64,000 bases of DNA from Glandiceps talaboti. Taxonomy: Eukaryota; Hemichordata; Enteropneusta; Spengelidae. A model generated the notes under the pieces. It saw only the letters and a list, made by a program, of their open reading frames with translations. It did no database searches and was not told the origin of the DNA. Within the stretch, counting starts at the first letter, position 1; each line of letters opens with the position of its first letter. A program made the translations under genes and the position numbers. This document shows positions 35,621 to 52,716 of this stretch, piece after piece. Location: positions 1,326,001 through 1,390,000 of the forward strand of contig NC_135563.1 in assembly GCF_964340395.1 (NCBI RefSeq). The letters run 5' to 3'.

Positions 35621-36665
35621 AGTGCCAATGGCATTGTAGCACAACTGTACAGTTTTTAAAATTAAAACTGCTGATCCATACTAGTATAGATGTTCATTTG
35701 CTGAATGATTATCCAGTTGCATATCCAGCCCTTTTGTTATCTTTGCAATATACGCGATCATTTGGCTGTTGCTGTGGGTGTGGTCTTGTTGCTAGGTATA
35801 TTTGCATACATTTTTAAATGTTTATTCATTTGTCTATTAATCCTCTTGTTACCTTCGCAATATACGTGATTTGGCTGTTGCTATGTGCGTGGTCTTGTTG
35901 CTAGGCAAATTTACATACATTTTTCAATGTTCATTCAATTGCCAATTAATCCATGTTGTTATCTATGTGAAATACACGACCATTTGTTTGTTGCTGTGGG
36001 CGTGGTCATGGTTGCTAGGATATTTGCATACATTTTTGTATGTTTACTCACTTGCCTACCAGATGGTGTTGTTATTTAAGCAAAATATACTGCCATTTGG
36101 TTGTTGCTAAGGACGTGGTCATGGTTGCTAGGGCCAATTGTGTCAAAAATATTTTGAAGATCATTTGCAGAATAAAAACACTTCTAGAAACATCTCACCA
36201 AGTTTCAGTCTCATTGACCAAGTACTTCTTGAAATATACATTTTTGACCAAAATTCATATTTTTAAACCTAATTTGTATACTACTGATGAGATCATTATA
36301 CACTTATTTTTTCTTCGTCTATACACCAACAGATGCAACCCTGTTAAATTTCAGCGCAATCTGCTGAGTAGTTTTGGAATTATAGGTTTTTGACCGAAAA
36401 GACACATTTTTAGCCCTAATTTGCATATTACTGAGGGAATCATCATATCATGAACAAATCTTAATTTACTCACTCACTTTTGAGATATGAGGCACAATGT
36501 GCCACAATGGGAAAGCTCGAGTATTTACGGCATATGTTCTTTATACATGTAGTGTGTTACTTAATGTGTGTCAAGGTTGGTTGAAATAGGCTGATGCATT
36601 TCAGAGATATGACGATCGGACGGAACCCAAAGACATTATAAAAGCCCTTTCCTATCTTCGCCCGT
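35621..36665 (+). mobile_element. GTTGCTATGGGCGTGGTC repeat element, copy 5, followed by a 9.7 kb-type repeat end
   Basis: Starts AGTGCCAATGGCATTGTAGC, has about four internal units and the CTACCAGATGGTGTTGTTAT and AATTTGCATATTACTGAGGG segments up to about 36470. From 36530 the sequence switches to the other family (GGTTGAAATAGGCTGATGCA, CAGAGATATGACG, CCCGTTGGGGGACA), suggesting recombination or adjacent insertions. Confidence 0.78.
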
Positions 36666-36925
36666 TGGGGGACAAATAACATTTTACAACAAATGTTAAA
36701 CTACCAAAGCTGTTCTTTTGTCCTTGTTTTATTGGTTGGGATCCACAAACTGAGCTGATATTTGTATTTAACAGCTTTGTTTATAATAGCCAACATGAAA
36801 TTACAATGTACATACATATATATTTGTGCTATGGGATGGCACAACATTGTGTTAAACTCATCAATAACAGTTAAGAAACTCGAGGAAGAAGGCGGTCGTT
36901 AATCTGAATATGATATTCATATAAT

Positions 36926-36928
<3 letters not shown>

Positions 36929-36980
<52 letters not shown>

Positions 36981-37046
36981 TTGAAAACTATTACGCTCTG
37001 CCACTGCGGTATAGAGCACTGTCTTAGCAGATTGATACTCACCGAG

Positions 37047-37110
<64 letters not shown>
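36929..37110. repeat. (TA)n - 71-bp core - (TA)n
   Basis: Two (TA)n arrays (36929-36977 and 37049-37110) enclose a core (36978-37048). Positions 36990-37048 of the core are the exact reverse complement of 46348-46406, which is likewise enclosed by (TA)n. Confidence 0.95.
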
Positions 37111-37113
<3 letters not shown>

Positions 37114-37275
37114 TGTAAGTGTCTCGATGAAGTGCTCGATGCAAATATTAGTAACAGAGCATTATAGACTTAATTCAAAAGAATGAGGATGTAATAAGTC
37201 GTTACTCAGAGTTTCACGCTTTGAGCGATCTTCAGACAACTAAAAGATCGTCTGAAGATCGCTCGAATATACTGA
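37111..37275 (-). ncRNA. Possible Penelope-type hammerhead-like/hairpin segment
   Basis: Perfect 15-bp stem GAGCGATCTTCAGAC / GTCTGAAGATCGCTC with a 12-base loop (37223-37264). On the minus strand CTGAAGA (fits CUGANGA), a short CGC/GCG stem and TGAAAC follow one another (37205-37236), the order of a hammerhead core. The remaining stems are not convincing. It directly borders the (TA)n-core structure. Confidence 0.3.
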
Positions 37276-38494
37276 CTGTCAAACTAAATCTTCACTTCCC
37301 TTTTCTTAGAGACAATTTAATTTTACACTTTCTTTTAAACGAAAGGCTTGACCCTTTCTTCTTGTTCGTCTCCAAACACTATCGTTACTAGTTGGCGTCC
37401 TCGATTAAAGGGATAGAAGCGATTCTTTTATTTCGTTGTATTCATTGCCCTGTACACAGTGGGATATAATTATAAAACCTCGATGAAAAGCAAGAAACTT
37501 ATTGAATTGAAAAGGACAATGGGAATGCTTGACCAATGTCTTTTTAACAACTCGCCAAATAATTTATATATATAATCAAGATTTATCACACCTTCGTCAA
37601 CACACAACACCGGGGCGTTATTTGTTGGAGCAACAATACCCGGTTTCATTCTTCTTGGTCTGTTTTGTTCGCCTATTCAAATAAAGATATCAGGGGAAAA
37701 TCGTCCAGACATACTCGATCGAGCTAGAGGGTGACATTTGGCAGGTTTATTTGAGTTAATCATGTAAATGGAAAGTGGTACGATACGTCACGTACTATGG
37801 GGAGCACATACCTAACGTTGATATTATTTCTCGTGAAATCGATATTTTTAATCTATCAATATACTTGACGTGATTCATTTTCAACAATCGTTTTTGTTCA
37901 TTTATTTGAAGACGACTCTTGTCAACATCAAGTTGTCGATTACCTTGCATACCTGATGATAGGGTGGTAAATTTGGAGTGTTGGTGTTCAGTGCTCTATA
38001 TACGCAGGGACAACTTTGAAAATGTACCAATTGCAACCGGATATACACCTTCAGTGAATAACAGCTTCAGAGTGTATGTCGTGAAAAGTATTTGGATATG
38101 AGAGCATTATCACAATTTACCTGTATATCTTTTTTGAATTTTCTGAGATTTATAATGACCGTTGTTGGTATGACTACAGCAGTCAAAGATGAAGTTCTGT
38201 ATAAATAGTGACCACAATAGCCGACTTTTTCAGTTGAACCTAGTATGTATGTAAATTGGTGTACATTGTAAATACCTGTAAATTCCAAGTTGTCAATGAC
38301 AAGTATGAAAACCAAGATATCAAGTTAACTATTAGGAAGACTAGATCGACAACACGTTCCTTTCAGTAATTCTCCTACATAATATAAACTTGTCGCTCTG
38401 ACAGAATGACCGACGACAATTAAATCCAAGATTTCTGGAACATGCATAGCTATAAAACAGAGGAAATACACAAATATTTAGTTAAAGCAATTTA
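37276..38494. other. No recognisable gene
   Basis: Unique-looking AT-rich sequence. Short frames only. Confidence 0.5.
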
Positions 38495-38641
38495 ATACAT
38501 ACATACATACATACATACATACATACATACATACATACATACATACATGCATGCGCATGCATGCATACATACATACATACATACATACATACATACATAC
38601 ATACATACATACATACATACATACATACATACATACATACA
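38495..38641. repeat. (CATA)n microsatellite with central ATGCATGCGCATGCAT palindrome
   Basis: About 35 CATA units interrupted once by a CATGCATGCGCATGCATG palindrome near 38545-38564. Confidence 0.97.
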
Positions 38642-40329
38642 CGGTTAAAAGTTAAGCTTACCAATGTTCAAACCTGGTCTATAAGTTTGATAAAAACACA
38701 AATTAGGCCAGACAGTGTGATTACATTTCATTCTTATATTAGTATTCTATGAATGAAAGCAATTTATCATGAAGATACAAAATGTCTGTTAGTTGAGACT
38801 AGAATCAATATTTACACAATACGTTCGAAAATACAATCAAGGAAAGTAATATAGGCTTCTGTGGACAGATTTGGAGTAGTTTAAATCAATTTTTCCCTCT
38901 GCGCCCCGCATTTCAATTTAGTAGGGTTAAAATCGTAGGTAATTAACGTGACAAAGCATCAGCTTTAAACTTTAATAGAGTTCAAATCTCATGGCTGTTG
39001 TCTGTGAATCTACGTGTTCGCTGAATGACATTGATACCGTAGAGCAGTGGTAGGGCGAATCGATTCACACCTGTCAAACGCTTTCAAGGGCACGTCACGG
39101 GAGATAAGTAAATGCATGACGCAAGCATAGTCTCAATCTAGCTACAAAACATACCATTTGACCTCGAAAATTACTTGGGGAAAAGATATAATATAATGTC
39201 TTTCCACAGCAATGCGTTATCGTTGTTATGGAAACGAAATATTGATTGTTTTATACGCTTTGACCGCTCAGTGCGGATAGTTGTCTGAGGTATTATACGC
39301 CACTATTCTCAGTCATCATGGTTTCCATAACCAAACTGTAAACAGAGACGAAATCACGTATATAATAGATAATCGATTTAATTTGTTGAAATGTAAATGT
39401 AGAAGTGATTACTTAACAGTTTACAAGAATGATATCAATGGTGAAAACAATACATTTATTTGGATGTTACTGGATGCAGAGGTGTAGTGATACGTTGTAT
39501 TTTAAACTACACATGCACAACACACTGTCACAGTTATTGAAACTAATCAAGATAAGGCAACCTTCAGTAATTACTCGGTCCGTTTCGTAAAATGTGACCC
39601 TCATCCGATTCCATTTTCTAAAAAGTGGCCCTACCAAATTTATTTTCTCTGAAAATACCCACCCCCTTCCTGTTCAAATATTTCAACTGCAAAAATAGGG
39701 TGAAAATGTTGTCAGACGTGAAAAATGGACACAATTAAATCTCAGAATCAATTGGTAAGGATTCTATCACAGTGATCCATTAATAATACAGGAATATATT
39801 TATGTTAAATTGAGTTTTATATCGAATACCATCGCTTACATTGTAGCTAGTGGAGATTTGTTGTGATTGTATTTATTAATGTAACTATTACATATAATTC
39901 CAATATCAACATTAGTCTATCTATCAAGCGGTGCACTGTAATTGGCAAACTGTTTTTGTTCATTTAGCACGTGTGAGTGGGCTTGAATTGGGTGTGATCT
40001 TGAGAGAGTCTGGCAATCGAGCCTATGACCTTGACATTGATATTAAGTATTCCAATTCTAATTTGCCTTCTATTGGTTACTTATCGTGCTTCCAATAAAA
40101 ACAAATCGTTAGTTATTATATTCTGTCTAGTACTTGATGAGGTAGTCTGTAACTGTACAATCAAATTTTTGGAGGTTAATTTTGTTTCACATGATTCCAA
40201 TAACTAGAATATGATGATTCGTGACTAGTAATATTCCAATGTTTTATACATATGGTAATAATAAAGTATCTGAATCTGAGCAATTGTTGGAGCTCTCACT
40301 CATCAAGTATTAAGATACTATGTGATATG
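38642..40329. other. No recognisable gene
   Basis: Short unrecognised frames only. A C-rich segment near 39590-39690 loosely resembles the right part of the 49.9-52.4 kb element. Confidence 0.45.
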
Positions 40330-40478
40330 AAATCACATTTTTAACAAAACATTTGGTACACGTCGGCCATATTCCTGGATGTAACGGCTCTCCATGCCTA
40401 ACAAATCACATTTTTAACAAAACATTCGGTACACGTCGGCCATTTCCCTGGATGTAACGGCTCACCATGCCTAACAAA
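40330..40478. repeat. 73-bp tandem duplication
   Basis: Two copies starting AAATCACATTTTTAACAAAA at 40330 and 40403, differing at about four positions, with a third start at 40476. Confidence 0.93.
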
Positions 40479-40663
40479 TCACTTATATTTGCCGATACCG
40501 ACGTAATCCTAATCAATACGTTTAGTATGATAATATATTGATATTGTGTATACTGGGGTTTCATATCATATCATTCTACGTATATTGCGACAACCAACCA
40601 ACACTAGTTGCACAGTTATTTGTTATCTAGTGAAACAAAATTATTGAATCCCCTACCTGTTAG

Positions 40664-40705
<42 letters not shown>

Positions 40706-40714
40706 GTGTGTGTG
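40664..40714. repeat. (TG)n microsatellite
   Basis: About 25 TG units with TATG interruptions. Confidence 0.95.
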
Positions 40715-41332
40715 TTATTGCTAAGATCTGAATACGTGACAAATACAGTAGTCTCTTCACCTAATTCTCTATTAACCAAGGTCACTAAGCATTGATAGTT
40801 ACCACACAGTAGTTTGATAAAATGTACAGAATGTCATTTGAAGTGCTCGGCATTACTAATATTCTACGGGGATTTTTTGTTTTCAATTCAAAATCACAAA
40901 TATCTAATGCAAAGTTGAAATACGAACTCGTCTGGAGTATTTTGGAAAACAGCGTATTTACTTAAAAGATTTTCGTACTAGTACTATGTCAATATCTGCA
41001 TAACTTTCCAACAAGTGTCATTTTCTATGCGTGTTTATTCATCAACGCTCGCCTCACAATAAATGCACATATTAACTTTCTGTTAATCCTGTGTGTCACG
41101 CCTCCATCATCATACCCTCTACTACCCCTCTCTTCCATGTTAATAATTCGTTCAAACAATACGTCGTAATCGAATCCTTTCATCTAAAGTAAAGTAAAGG
41201 AATCTTAAAGTCACTTAGCGTGTCAAAACATAAAACGATGGTGGCATGTTACCGTGTATACATAGTAGTAGATAATGAAGCCCATACACTCTTTGGACGC
41301 CAACAACATTACATGTAACGCTCTCGAACTGC
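40715..41332. other. No recognisable feature
   Basis: Spacer without coding or repeat signal. Confidence 0.5.
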
Positions 41333-41396
41333 GATAATATATTGGAAATCCGTCAACATCTGTTAATACAAATTATAGAAACGGAATGTTTATGTT

Positions 41397-41428
<32 letters not shown>

Positions 41429-41444
41429 TGTATGTATGTATGTA

Positions 41445-41478
<34 letters not shown>
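41333..41478. repeat. Duplicated 70-bp segment plus (TATG)n(TG)n
   Basis: ATTGGAAATCCGTCAACATC and the following 45 bases recur at 52571-52640 with one visible difference. Both are followed by TATG then TG microsatellite, so the microsatellite moved with the segment or marks the end of a shared element. Confidence 0.88.
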
Positions 41479-41481
<3 letters not shown>

Positions 41482-43286
41482 CCATGGTGTTTTAGTGGTG
41501 TGTAGGTGTGTATGGGTGGCATTCCAATTGTACCTCATTGTACAATACATGTACTCGTAAATGCTGTTTCCACAGAAGTAATAGTTAGGTGTAAGTAAAC
41601 TTCGACCCTATTATGACTTGTTTCATAAAAATAGAAGGCCCTCCCATTACGAAGGAATGTCAGCCATCATCAGAGATACACATAAGTTCAATAGTCTATG
41701 TCTGTTATTGCCAGCCCGCCTCCAGCATTTCGATAACATTAAACATGACATGCCTAAGTGTGTTTCTTGTTGCTAAGGGTCATGTGAATAAGCAATAATA
41801 CCTGTATAGCAAAGTAAATTGCGCGAAATGATGTAATGTCAGAATGTATACACTCACTCGTTGATCGCTTTAAAGCGATATTACGAGTACATACCCAAAG
41901 AGAAAGTCTAATCAAAAACGCGACCTGACCGTCTACATGTATCATAGTTATTTTAATATTGATATCAGCATTGTATGCTTCTTTCCACATTTACTAATTT
42001 TTAAAAAAACGTATAGTATTCCCCTGATCTGTTTGATAATGTTGACGAGATTTGCTCTGCGACGCATATAGCGCAAGGTCACATTTTTTATCAGCGCTAC
42101 GAACTTGCGATACTACATCGACAATAGAGATACTACCGATAAAAGTGAAAAGTCAACACATCGTGAAAGTCTTTGAGTGTGTCGAAGGACTTTACAAACA
42201 TGAAGAATCTAGAAATGGTTTTCACGAAGTTAATATAATCCTGGTTCGTGGTAAGCTGGCTCAAGAGAGAGGTCCGCTTGTGGCGTTTATGTCAAAGTGT
42301 AAAACTAACAGAAATACGGAATATGTGTCAATAGTGTCCTCTTTGATAGATTTACACAGGGAAGGTTTTCGCGGTATTTTATGAAGGAAAATCTTTAATT
42401 CTAGCAGTGTTTATGTTGGGTTGACATGGCAGCCTCTGTCAAATCGACAATGGCCACACCGATTGTCAGTATCCAGTGTACTTTAAATGACATGATCGAA
42501 TTTCCACATAGTATTCGAGCTGACGCTACAATGTGTTATATAACAAGTCAAACACACATGGGCCAAAACATACCTTACAACAGTCGTTTCTTGAACCCCG
42601 ACGAACTTTGACAGTACCAAGGGGTTAATGCAACACGCATGTAGTCTCTACTCAGGTGTTCTTCTGCAACTAGGTTAACGTTGAATGCGGACTGAAATTA
42701 TTCGTCCAAAGGCGAGGGGGGCAAAGCTGTTGACACCTGTCGGCGGAACTTCACCTTCTATGTTGACTTTCAACAGCATATAAAGCGATGTCACAGCGTC
42801 ATTGCGCGTATATAAACAGACACGTAATCATATTACGAAATATTTAGAAGTACTTCTGTCAATCTCGTTGTGGGGTTTAGCACGCTGGAGTTGCTACACT
42901 GCAATGACAAAGTGTTTACTGACGACAAATATGGAAACAAGATGTCTTTGATCGTGATAGTTGACTCATAAAAAGAACCCATTCACAGTTACTGGATTTA
43001 CGGTGAAGTGTCTCCCTTGTTTTCCCACAGTGAAGTATCCCCCTTGTTTTCCCGTTAGTAACTTAGGCTTTTGCTATATCGATGTCCTAAGTCATGATCG
43101 GCACAAATATTGGTCATTGTCAAGTTCACCAAGTATGTGATATATTGTGTAGGCGCGCATCATGGCTATCCTTGTCTCAATATCCACCACTTCAGATTTC
43201 CTAGGAAACATTGTACTGTATGTAATGGATGTTAACGTTGACTGTTATTTGAATCAACATCGATATTTAGAATTTGACGTTTGTTA
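41479..43286. other. No recognisable gene; unassigned frames at 42052-42384 and 42426-42611
   Basis: The two longer plus-strand frames (110 and 61 codons) show no family I know, no domain pattern and no good start context. They could be chance. The rest is non-coding. Confidence 0.45.
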
Positions 43287-44709
<1,423 letters not shown>

Positions 44710-45043
44710 TTACGATTCTGACGGAGTGAGTTGGACTATGCCAACATTGTTAAGCATGTAACCGACATTCACACTGTCATCTCATGTCCGGTTATTTCAC
44801 CAAGGAGATCTTTCATCGACCACCTACTCAACGTCAGGGTTAACAATGATATATGTGGTATCACCACACCATTCAAACTACATGTAAACTATGCTTCATT
44901 GAGGTCTGATATGCAAAAAGTATGGTTTGTTACTCTCAAACTAAATTTGGAGTAAATGCCACGTCAAACTAAGATGTCCATTCTTCCAACAAAATTCGCC
45001 GTAAATATTCGCCTTTATTAGCATGTTTGCGTGGAATTGATAG
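44710..45043. other. Spacer, no gene recognised
   Basis: A 74-codon frame (44731-44955) has no recognisable family. Confidence 0.45.
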
Positions 45044-45223
45044 TATATAATTCTATGGCCATATCACTATGAATATATAATTCTATGGCCATATCACTAT
45101 GAATATATAATTCTATGGCCATATCACTATGAATATATAATTCTATGGCCATATCACTATGAATATATAATTCTATGGCCATATCACTATGAATATATAA
45201 TTCTATGGCCATATCACTATGAA
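45044..45223. repeat. 30-bp minisatellite, six identical copies
   Basis: TATATAATTCTATGGCCATA-TCACTATGAA is repeated exactly six times with no substitution visible, implying a very young array. Confidence 0.98.
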
Positions 45224-45613
45224 GAGCTCCGCAGTGTAATATGGTCTGCATGTCTTGTATGTTGCACTTTCACTCCAAAGTAATCTTGATAACATAATCA
45301 TATACGGTTGATTTAATTCAACTGGTTTAAATTTATACTAATCCATATCAACTACAGGGCATTCCTGACAACATTTCCAGGAATAAGCAGCAGCAAAAAG
45401 AGTTAAGTAAACGGGATTACAGTTGAAATCTAACAATGTTATGTATCATAAGATACAGATTATAAGAGTGTGATATTACCTCCCTAAGTCTAGAGGATAT
45501 CCATTGGGTTTGAATCTGAAGATCTCTTTAGAAATAATTCGTCGAATCGATACCACTTTGGCACCCACACTATCCCTTCCAAACAGTTACAACATGGGGA
45601 ACACAACAGTACA

Positions 45614-45615
<2 letters not shown>
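45224..45615. other. Spacer, no gene recognised
   Basis: No coding or repeat signal. Confidence 0.5.

Positions 45616-45675
<60 letters not shown>
45616..45675. repeat. (TA)n microsatellite
   Basis: About 30 TA units directly at the 3' end of the GIY-YIG remnant. Confidence 0.98.
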
Positions 45676-45678
<3 letters not shown>

Positions 45679-45925
45679 AATGATTTCCTCCTCCTTCAAC
45701 CTCAATCAATCATCATCAGAAACCTTACAAATTCCTGAAATAGACATATCTGATACATTATGACCGTTAGTAATAAAATGCACAGCTGCATCATGGTTAC
45801 GATGCTTTTGCCTGTTGAGACAGATATGTTCCACGAAACGATCACCAATAGGACATACAGTTGATCCTATATGTACTAAAAACACATTTCTTGCATGTAA
45901 TGCAATACACTACGTTAGTACTGAC
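45676..45925 (-). pseudogene. Penelope-like element GIY-YIG endonuclease remnant
   Basis: On the minus strand from about 45925 the translation reads NVVYCITCKKC, then after a one- or two-base frame change VHIGSTVCPIGDRFVEHI, HDAAVHFITNGHNVSDMSI and a C-terminal LRLKEEE after a TGA. This is the C-terminal GIY-YIG nuclease pattern of Penelope-like retroelements: VVY for GIY, HIG for YIG, then R-F-x-E-H, and HF...GH...DM. No reverse-transcriptase part is present. It lies between (TA)n arrays, and a tract of CA continues at its 5' side. Dead by frameshift and stop. Confidence 0.72.
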
Positions 45926-45946
45926 ATAAGTAAATATACTCGTAAA

Positions 45947-46176
<230 letters not shown>

Positions 46177-46266
46177 TGTATGATATGCTCTCCAAGCTGA
46201 TTGAGCACTCTACTTGGCGAAAGCAGAATGAAACTCTATGTATGTATGTGTATGTATATATACATT

Positions 46267-46507
<241 letters not shown>

Positions 46508-46526
46508 AGCAGCTATGAAATTAGTC

Positions 46527-46567
46527 CAGTCATGGAGGTAGGAAGGACCTCCCTACCTCCATGACTG
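46527..46567. repeat. Perfect 16-bp hairpin
   Basis: CAGTCATGGAGGTAGG and CCTACCTCCATGACTG around a 9-base loop, just after the (TA)n array. It is followed by degenerate (CTGT)n tracts to about 46690. Confidence 0.92.
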
Positions 46568-46629
46568 ATAGAATGTCTGTCTGCCTGCCTGCCTGTCTGT
46601 CTGTCTCTGTCTTTATCCCTCTCTCGCGA

Positions 46630-46662
<33 letters not shown>

Positions 46663-46738
46663 GTCTTTCTCTCTGTCTCTCACTCTCGTTTGAAACAGTT
46701 GCAGTACTGTGTTAGAATGTACATTAATGTAATGCTGT

Positions 46739-46840
46739 AGTCTAGAATTCTAAACTGGTACAGTATTACGTTTTAAAATCTTCATTACTATAGTACCATT
46801 ACTAAAAACGTAATATTGTACCAGTTTAGAATTATAGACT
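46739..46840. repeat. Inverted repeat, 36-bp arms
   Basis: Arms 46739-46774 and 46805-46840 are inverses with about three mismatches and a 30-base loop. A small foldback element is possible. Confidence 0.9.
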
Positions 46841-47559
46841 AGTAATGTTGATGCTGAACGTTACACTTCATTAGGTAATAAATTGGGCTTTGGTTCGATT
46901 GGAGCCGATCCACCATAAATTTCACAAACCTCCAATATGTTATTAAAACTTGTATCTAAGTATCTAAAGTCACAGTCCAAGTCATCAAGATATTATTTAA
47001 AACACCTCCTTGAAACAAATTACGTGTGGCTGACAAGTAATCGTCACTGTCACTATTAATGTTGGATGCATTGCCCTCACAGTGATACATTATTTCATTA
47101 TTATCACGCGTACTACACTGGTTGGGGATTCTGACTTGTTATCACAACTGAACTAAAATCTCAGGGAAGTTACAATGTATTTGCTTGACACATAGCTTGT
47201 ATCCAACCAACTTCGAGATGTTTTTTGCGTTAGTCAACAATATTAATTTTGTACCCTCGTAAAACATAAATATGTATCTTTATCCTGTATTTCCTTCGTC
47301 TTTGTACACCTGAACAGCATAACAGACATTGAGTTAGCCATATCGGCACTCATCAATTACACTATAATATTATACAATTGTGTTCTGTCTTGAACAGTAA
47401 ACGTCTTGTACTTATATTTAGACATGATAAAATGTATGATTGATAAATTTACTACTTGCAAATAATCTGGTGACAACATATTTTACTGTGCATTTTACAG
47501 TGCCCTTGATATAGACAAGGTTGTATGAAAAAGATACACAGGGTACGCCCATATACTAT
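46841..47559. other. Spacer, no gene recognised
   Basis: AT-rich, no coding signal. Confidence 0.5.
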
Positions 47560-49690
47560 CGTACCTAGGCACATGAATGATTGCAGTAGATAACATAGGG
47601 TACACTACAGAATTGCAGTAGATACCCGTGGTTACACCTACGGCATTTCAGTAGACAACCATGGGTACACATACAGTATTTCAGTAGATAACCCTGAGTA
47701 CACATATGGTATTTCAGTAGATAACCCTCGGTACACATACGGCATTTCAGTAGAAAACCCTCGGTACTCAAACGGAATTTCAGTAGATAACCCTCGGTGC
47801 ACATACGGTATTTCAGTAGATAACCCTGAGTACACATACGGTATTTCAATAGATAACCCTGAGTACACACACAGTATTTCACTAGATAACCATCGGTACT
47901 CATACGGTATTTCAGTAGATAACCCTGGGTACTCATACGGTATTTCAGTAGATAACCATGAGTACACATATGGTATTTCAGTAGATAACCTTCGGTACTC
48001 ATACGGCATTTCAGTAGATAACCCTGAGTACTCATATGGTATTTCAGTAGATAACCCTGGGTACACATAATGCATTGCAGTAGACCTTAACCCTAGGTAC
48101 ACATATTGCATTTCAGTAGATAACCCTGGGTACACATACGGTATTTCAGTAGATAACCCTGAGTACACATACGGTATTTCAGTAGATAACCCTGGGTACA
48201 CATACGGTATTTCAGTAGATAACCCTAGGTACACATACGGTATTTCAGTAGATAACCCTGGGTACACATACGGTATTTCAGTAGATAACCCTGAGTACAC
48301 ATACGGTATTTCAGTAGATAACCCTGAGTACTCATATGGTATTTCAGTAGATAACCCTGAGTACACATATGGTATTTCAGTATATAACCCTGAGTACACA
48401 TACGGTATTTCAGTAGATAACCCTGGGTACACATACGGTATTTCAGTAGATAACCCTGAGTACACATACGGTATTTCAGTAGATATCCCTGGGTACACAT
48501 ACGGTATTTCAGTAGATAACCCTGAGTACACATACAGTATTTCAGTAGATAACCCTGGGTACACATATGGTATTTCAGTAGATAACCCTGAGTACTCATA
48601 TGGTATTTCAGTAGATAACCCTGGGTACACATAATGCATTGCAGTAGACCTTAACCCTAGGTACACACTATTGCATTAGACAACCCTGGGTACACATTGT
48701 AGTACTGCAGTAGATAACCCTGGGTACACATATGGCATTTCCGTAGATAACCGTATGTAAACATACGGTATTTCAGTAGATAGCCCTGAGTACACATACG
48801 GTATTTCAGTAGATAACCCTGGGTACACATGCGGTATTTCAGTAGATAACCCTAGGTACACATACGGTATTTCAGTAGATAACCCTGAGTACTCATATGG
48901 TATTTCAGTAGATAACCCTGAGTACTCATATGGTATTTCAGTAGATAACCCTGGGTACACATAATGCATTGCAGTAGACCTTAACCCTAGGTACACACTA
49001 TTGCATTAGACAACCCTGGGTACACATTGTAGTACTGCAGTAGATAACCCTGGGTACACATATTGCATTTCAGTAGATAACCCTAGGTACACATACGGTA
49101 TTTCAGTAGATAACCGTGGGTACACATACGGTATTTCAGTAGATAACCCTGAGTACACATACGGTATTTCAGTATATAACCCTGAGTACTCATATGGTAT
49201 TTCGGTAGATAACCCTGAGTACACATATGGTATTTCAGTAGATAACCCTGAGTACACATACGGTATTTCAGTAGATAACCCTGGGTACACATACGGTTTT
49301 TCAGTAGATAACCCTGAGTACACATATGGTATTTCAGTAGATAACCCTGAGTACTCATATGGTATTTCAGTAGATAACCCTGAGTACTCATATGGTATTT
49401 CAGTAGATAACCCTGGGTACACATAATGCATTGCAGTAGACCTCAACCCTAGGTACACACTATTGCATTAGACAACCCTGGGTACACATTGTAGTACTGC
49501 AGTAGATAACCCTGGGTACACATATGGCATTTCAGTAGATAACCCTCGGTACACATACGGTATTTCAGTAGATAACCCTGAGTACACATATGGTATTTCA
49601 GTAGATAACTCTAGGTAGACATATGGTATCTCAGTAGATAACCCTAAGTACACATATGGTATTTCAGTAGATAACTCTAGGTAGACCTAC
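47560..49690 (-). repeat. 33-bp minisatellite (11-codon unit) with higher-order blocks
   Basis: More than 60 copies of TAACCCTGRGTACACATACG+GTATTTCAGTAGA. The unit is a multiple of three and has no stop in two minus-strand frames, giving frames of up to 342 codons that read YVYPGLSTEIP or MCTQGYLLKYR over and over. A marker block with CATTGCAGTAGACCT recurs near 48070, 48640, 48970 and 49430, defining higher-order units of about 330-570 bp. No start context, signal peptide or flanking exon supports translation, so I call it satellite rather than gene. Confidence 0.9.
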
Positions 49691-49855
49691 ATTAGATGAT
49701 TTGAACCTGACTACATGTAGAGTATTGTGACTAGACATCAGTTAGTAATATACCATTGAGTATTAAGTACTGTAGGAGCTAAACCCTCAAAAAAAACGTA
49801 ATGGCAGCATGGAACAGATCAAGATAGTTTAGCTTGGTGATATAAACTTCTTTAA

Positions 49856-52390
<2,535 letters not shown>

Positions 52391-52570
52391 TAACTGTTGA
52401 GCGACAATCATTTGAACATACGTTGAAATTTTAAACTTGACCTTAACATTGACCTTTGTGTACCTCCCCCTAAACACAGCTTTAATGATTATGCCATTTC
52501 ATTTTTACAGTAAACAACATCACAAACCATTGTATATGTGGACCAGGACACTGTCATGCCACAGGGTCTT

Positions 52571-52649
52571 ATAATATATTGGAAATCCGTCAACATCTGT
52601 TAATACAAATTAGAGAAACGGAATGTTTATGTTTATATGTATGTATGTA

Positions 52650-52716
<67 letters not shown>
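52571..52716. repeat. Second copy of the 41.33 kb segment plus (TATG)n(TG)n
   Basis: Matches 41333-41400 and is followed by TATG and then about 28 TG units. Confidence 0.88.
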
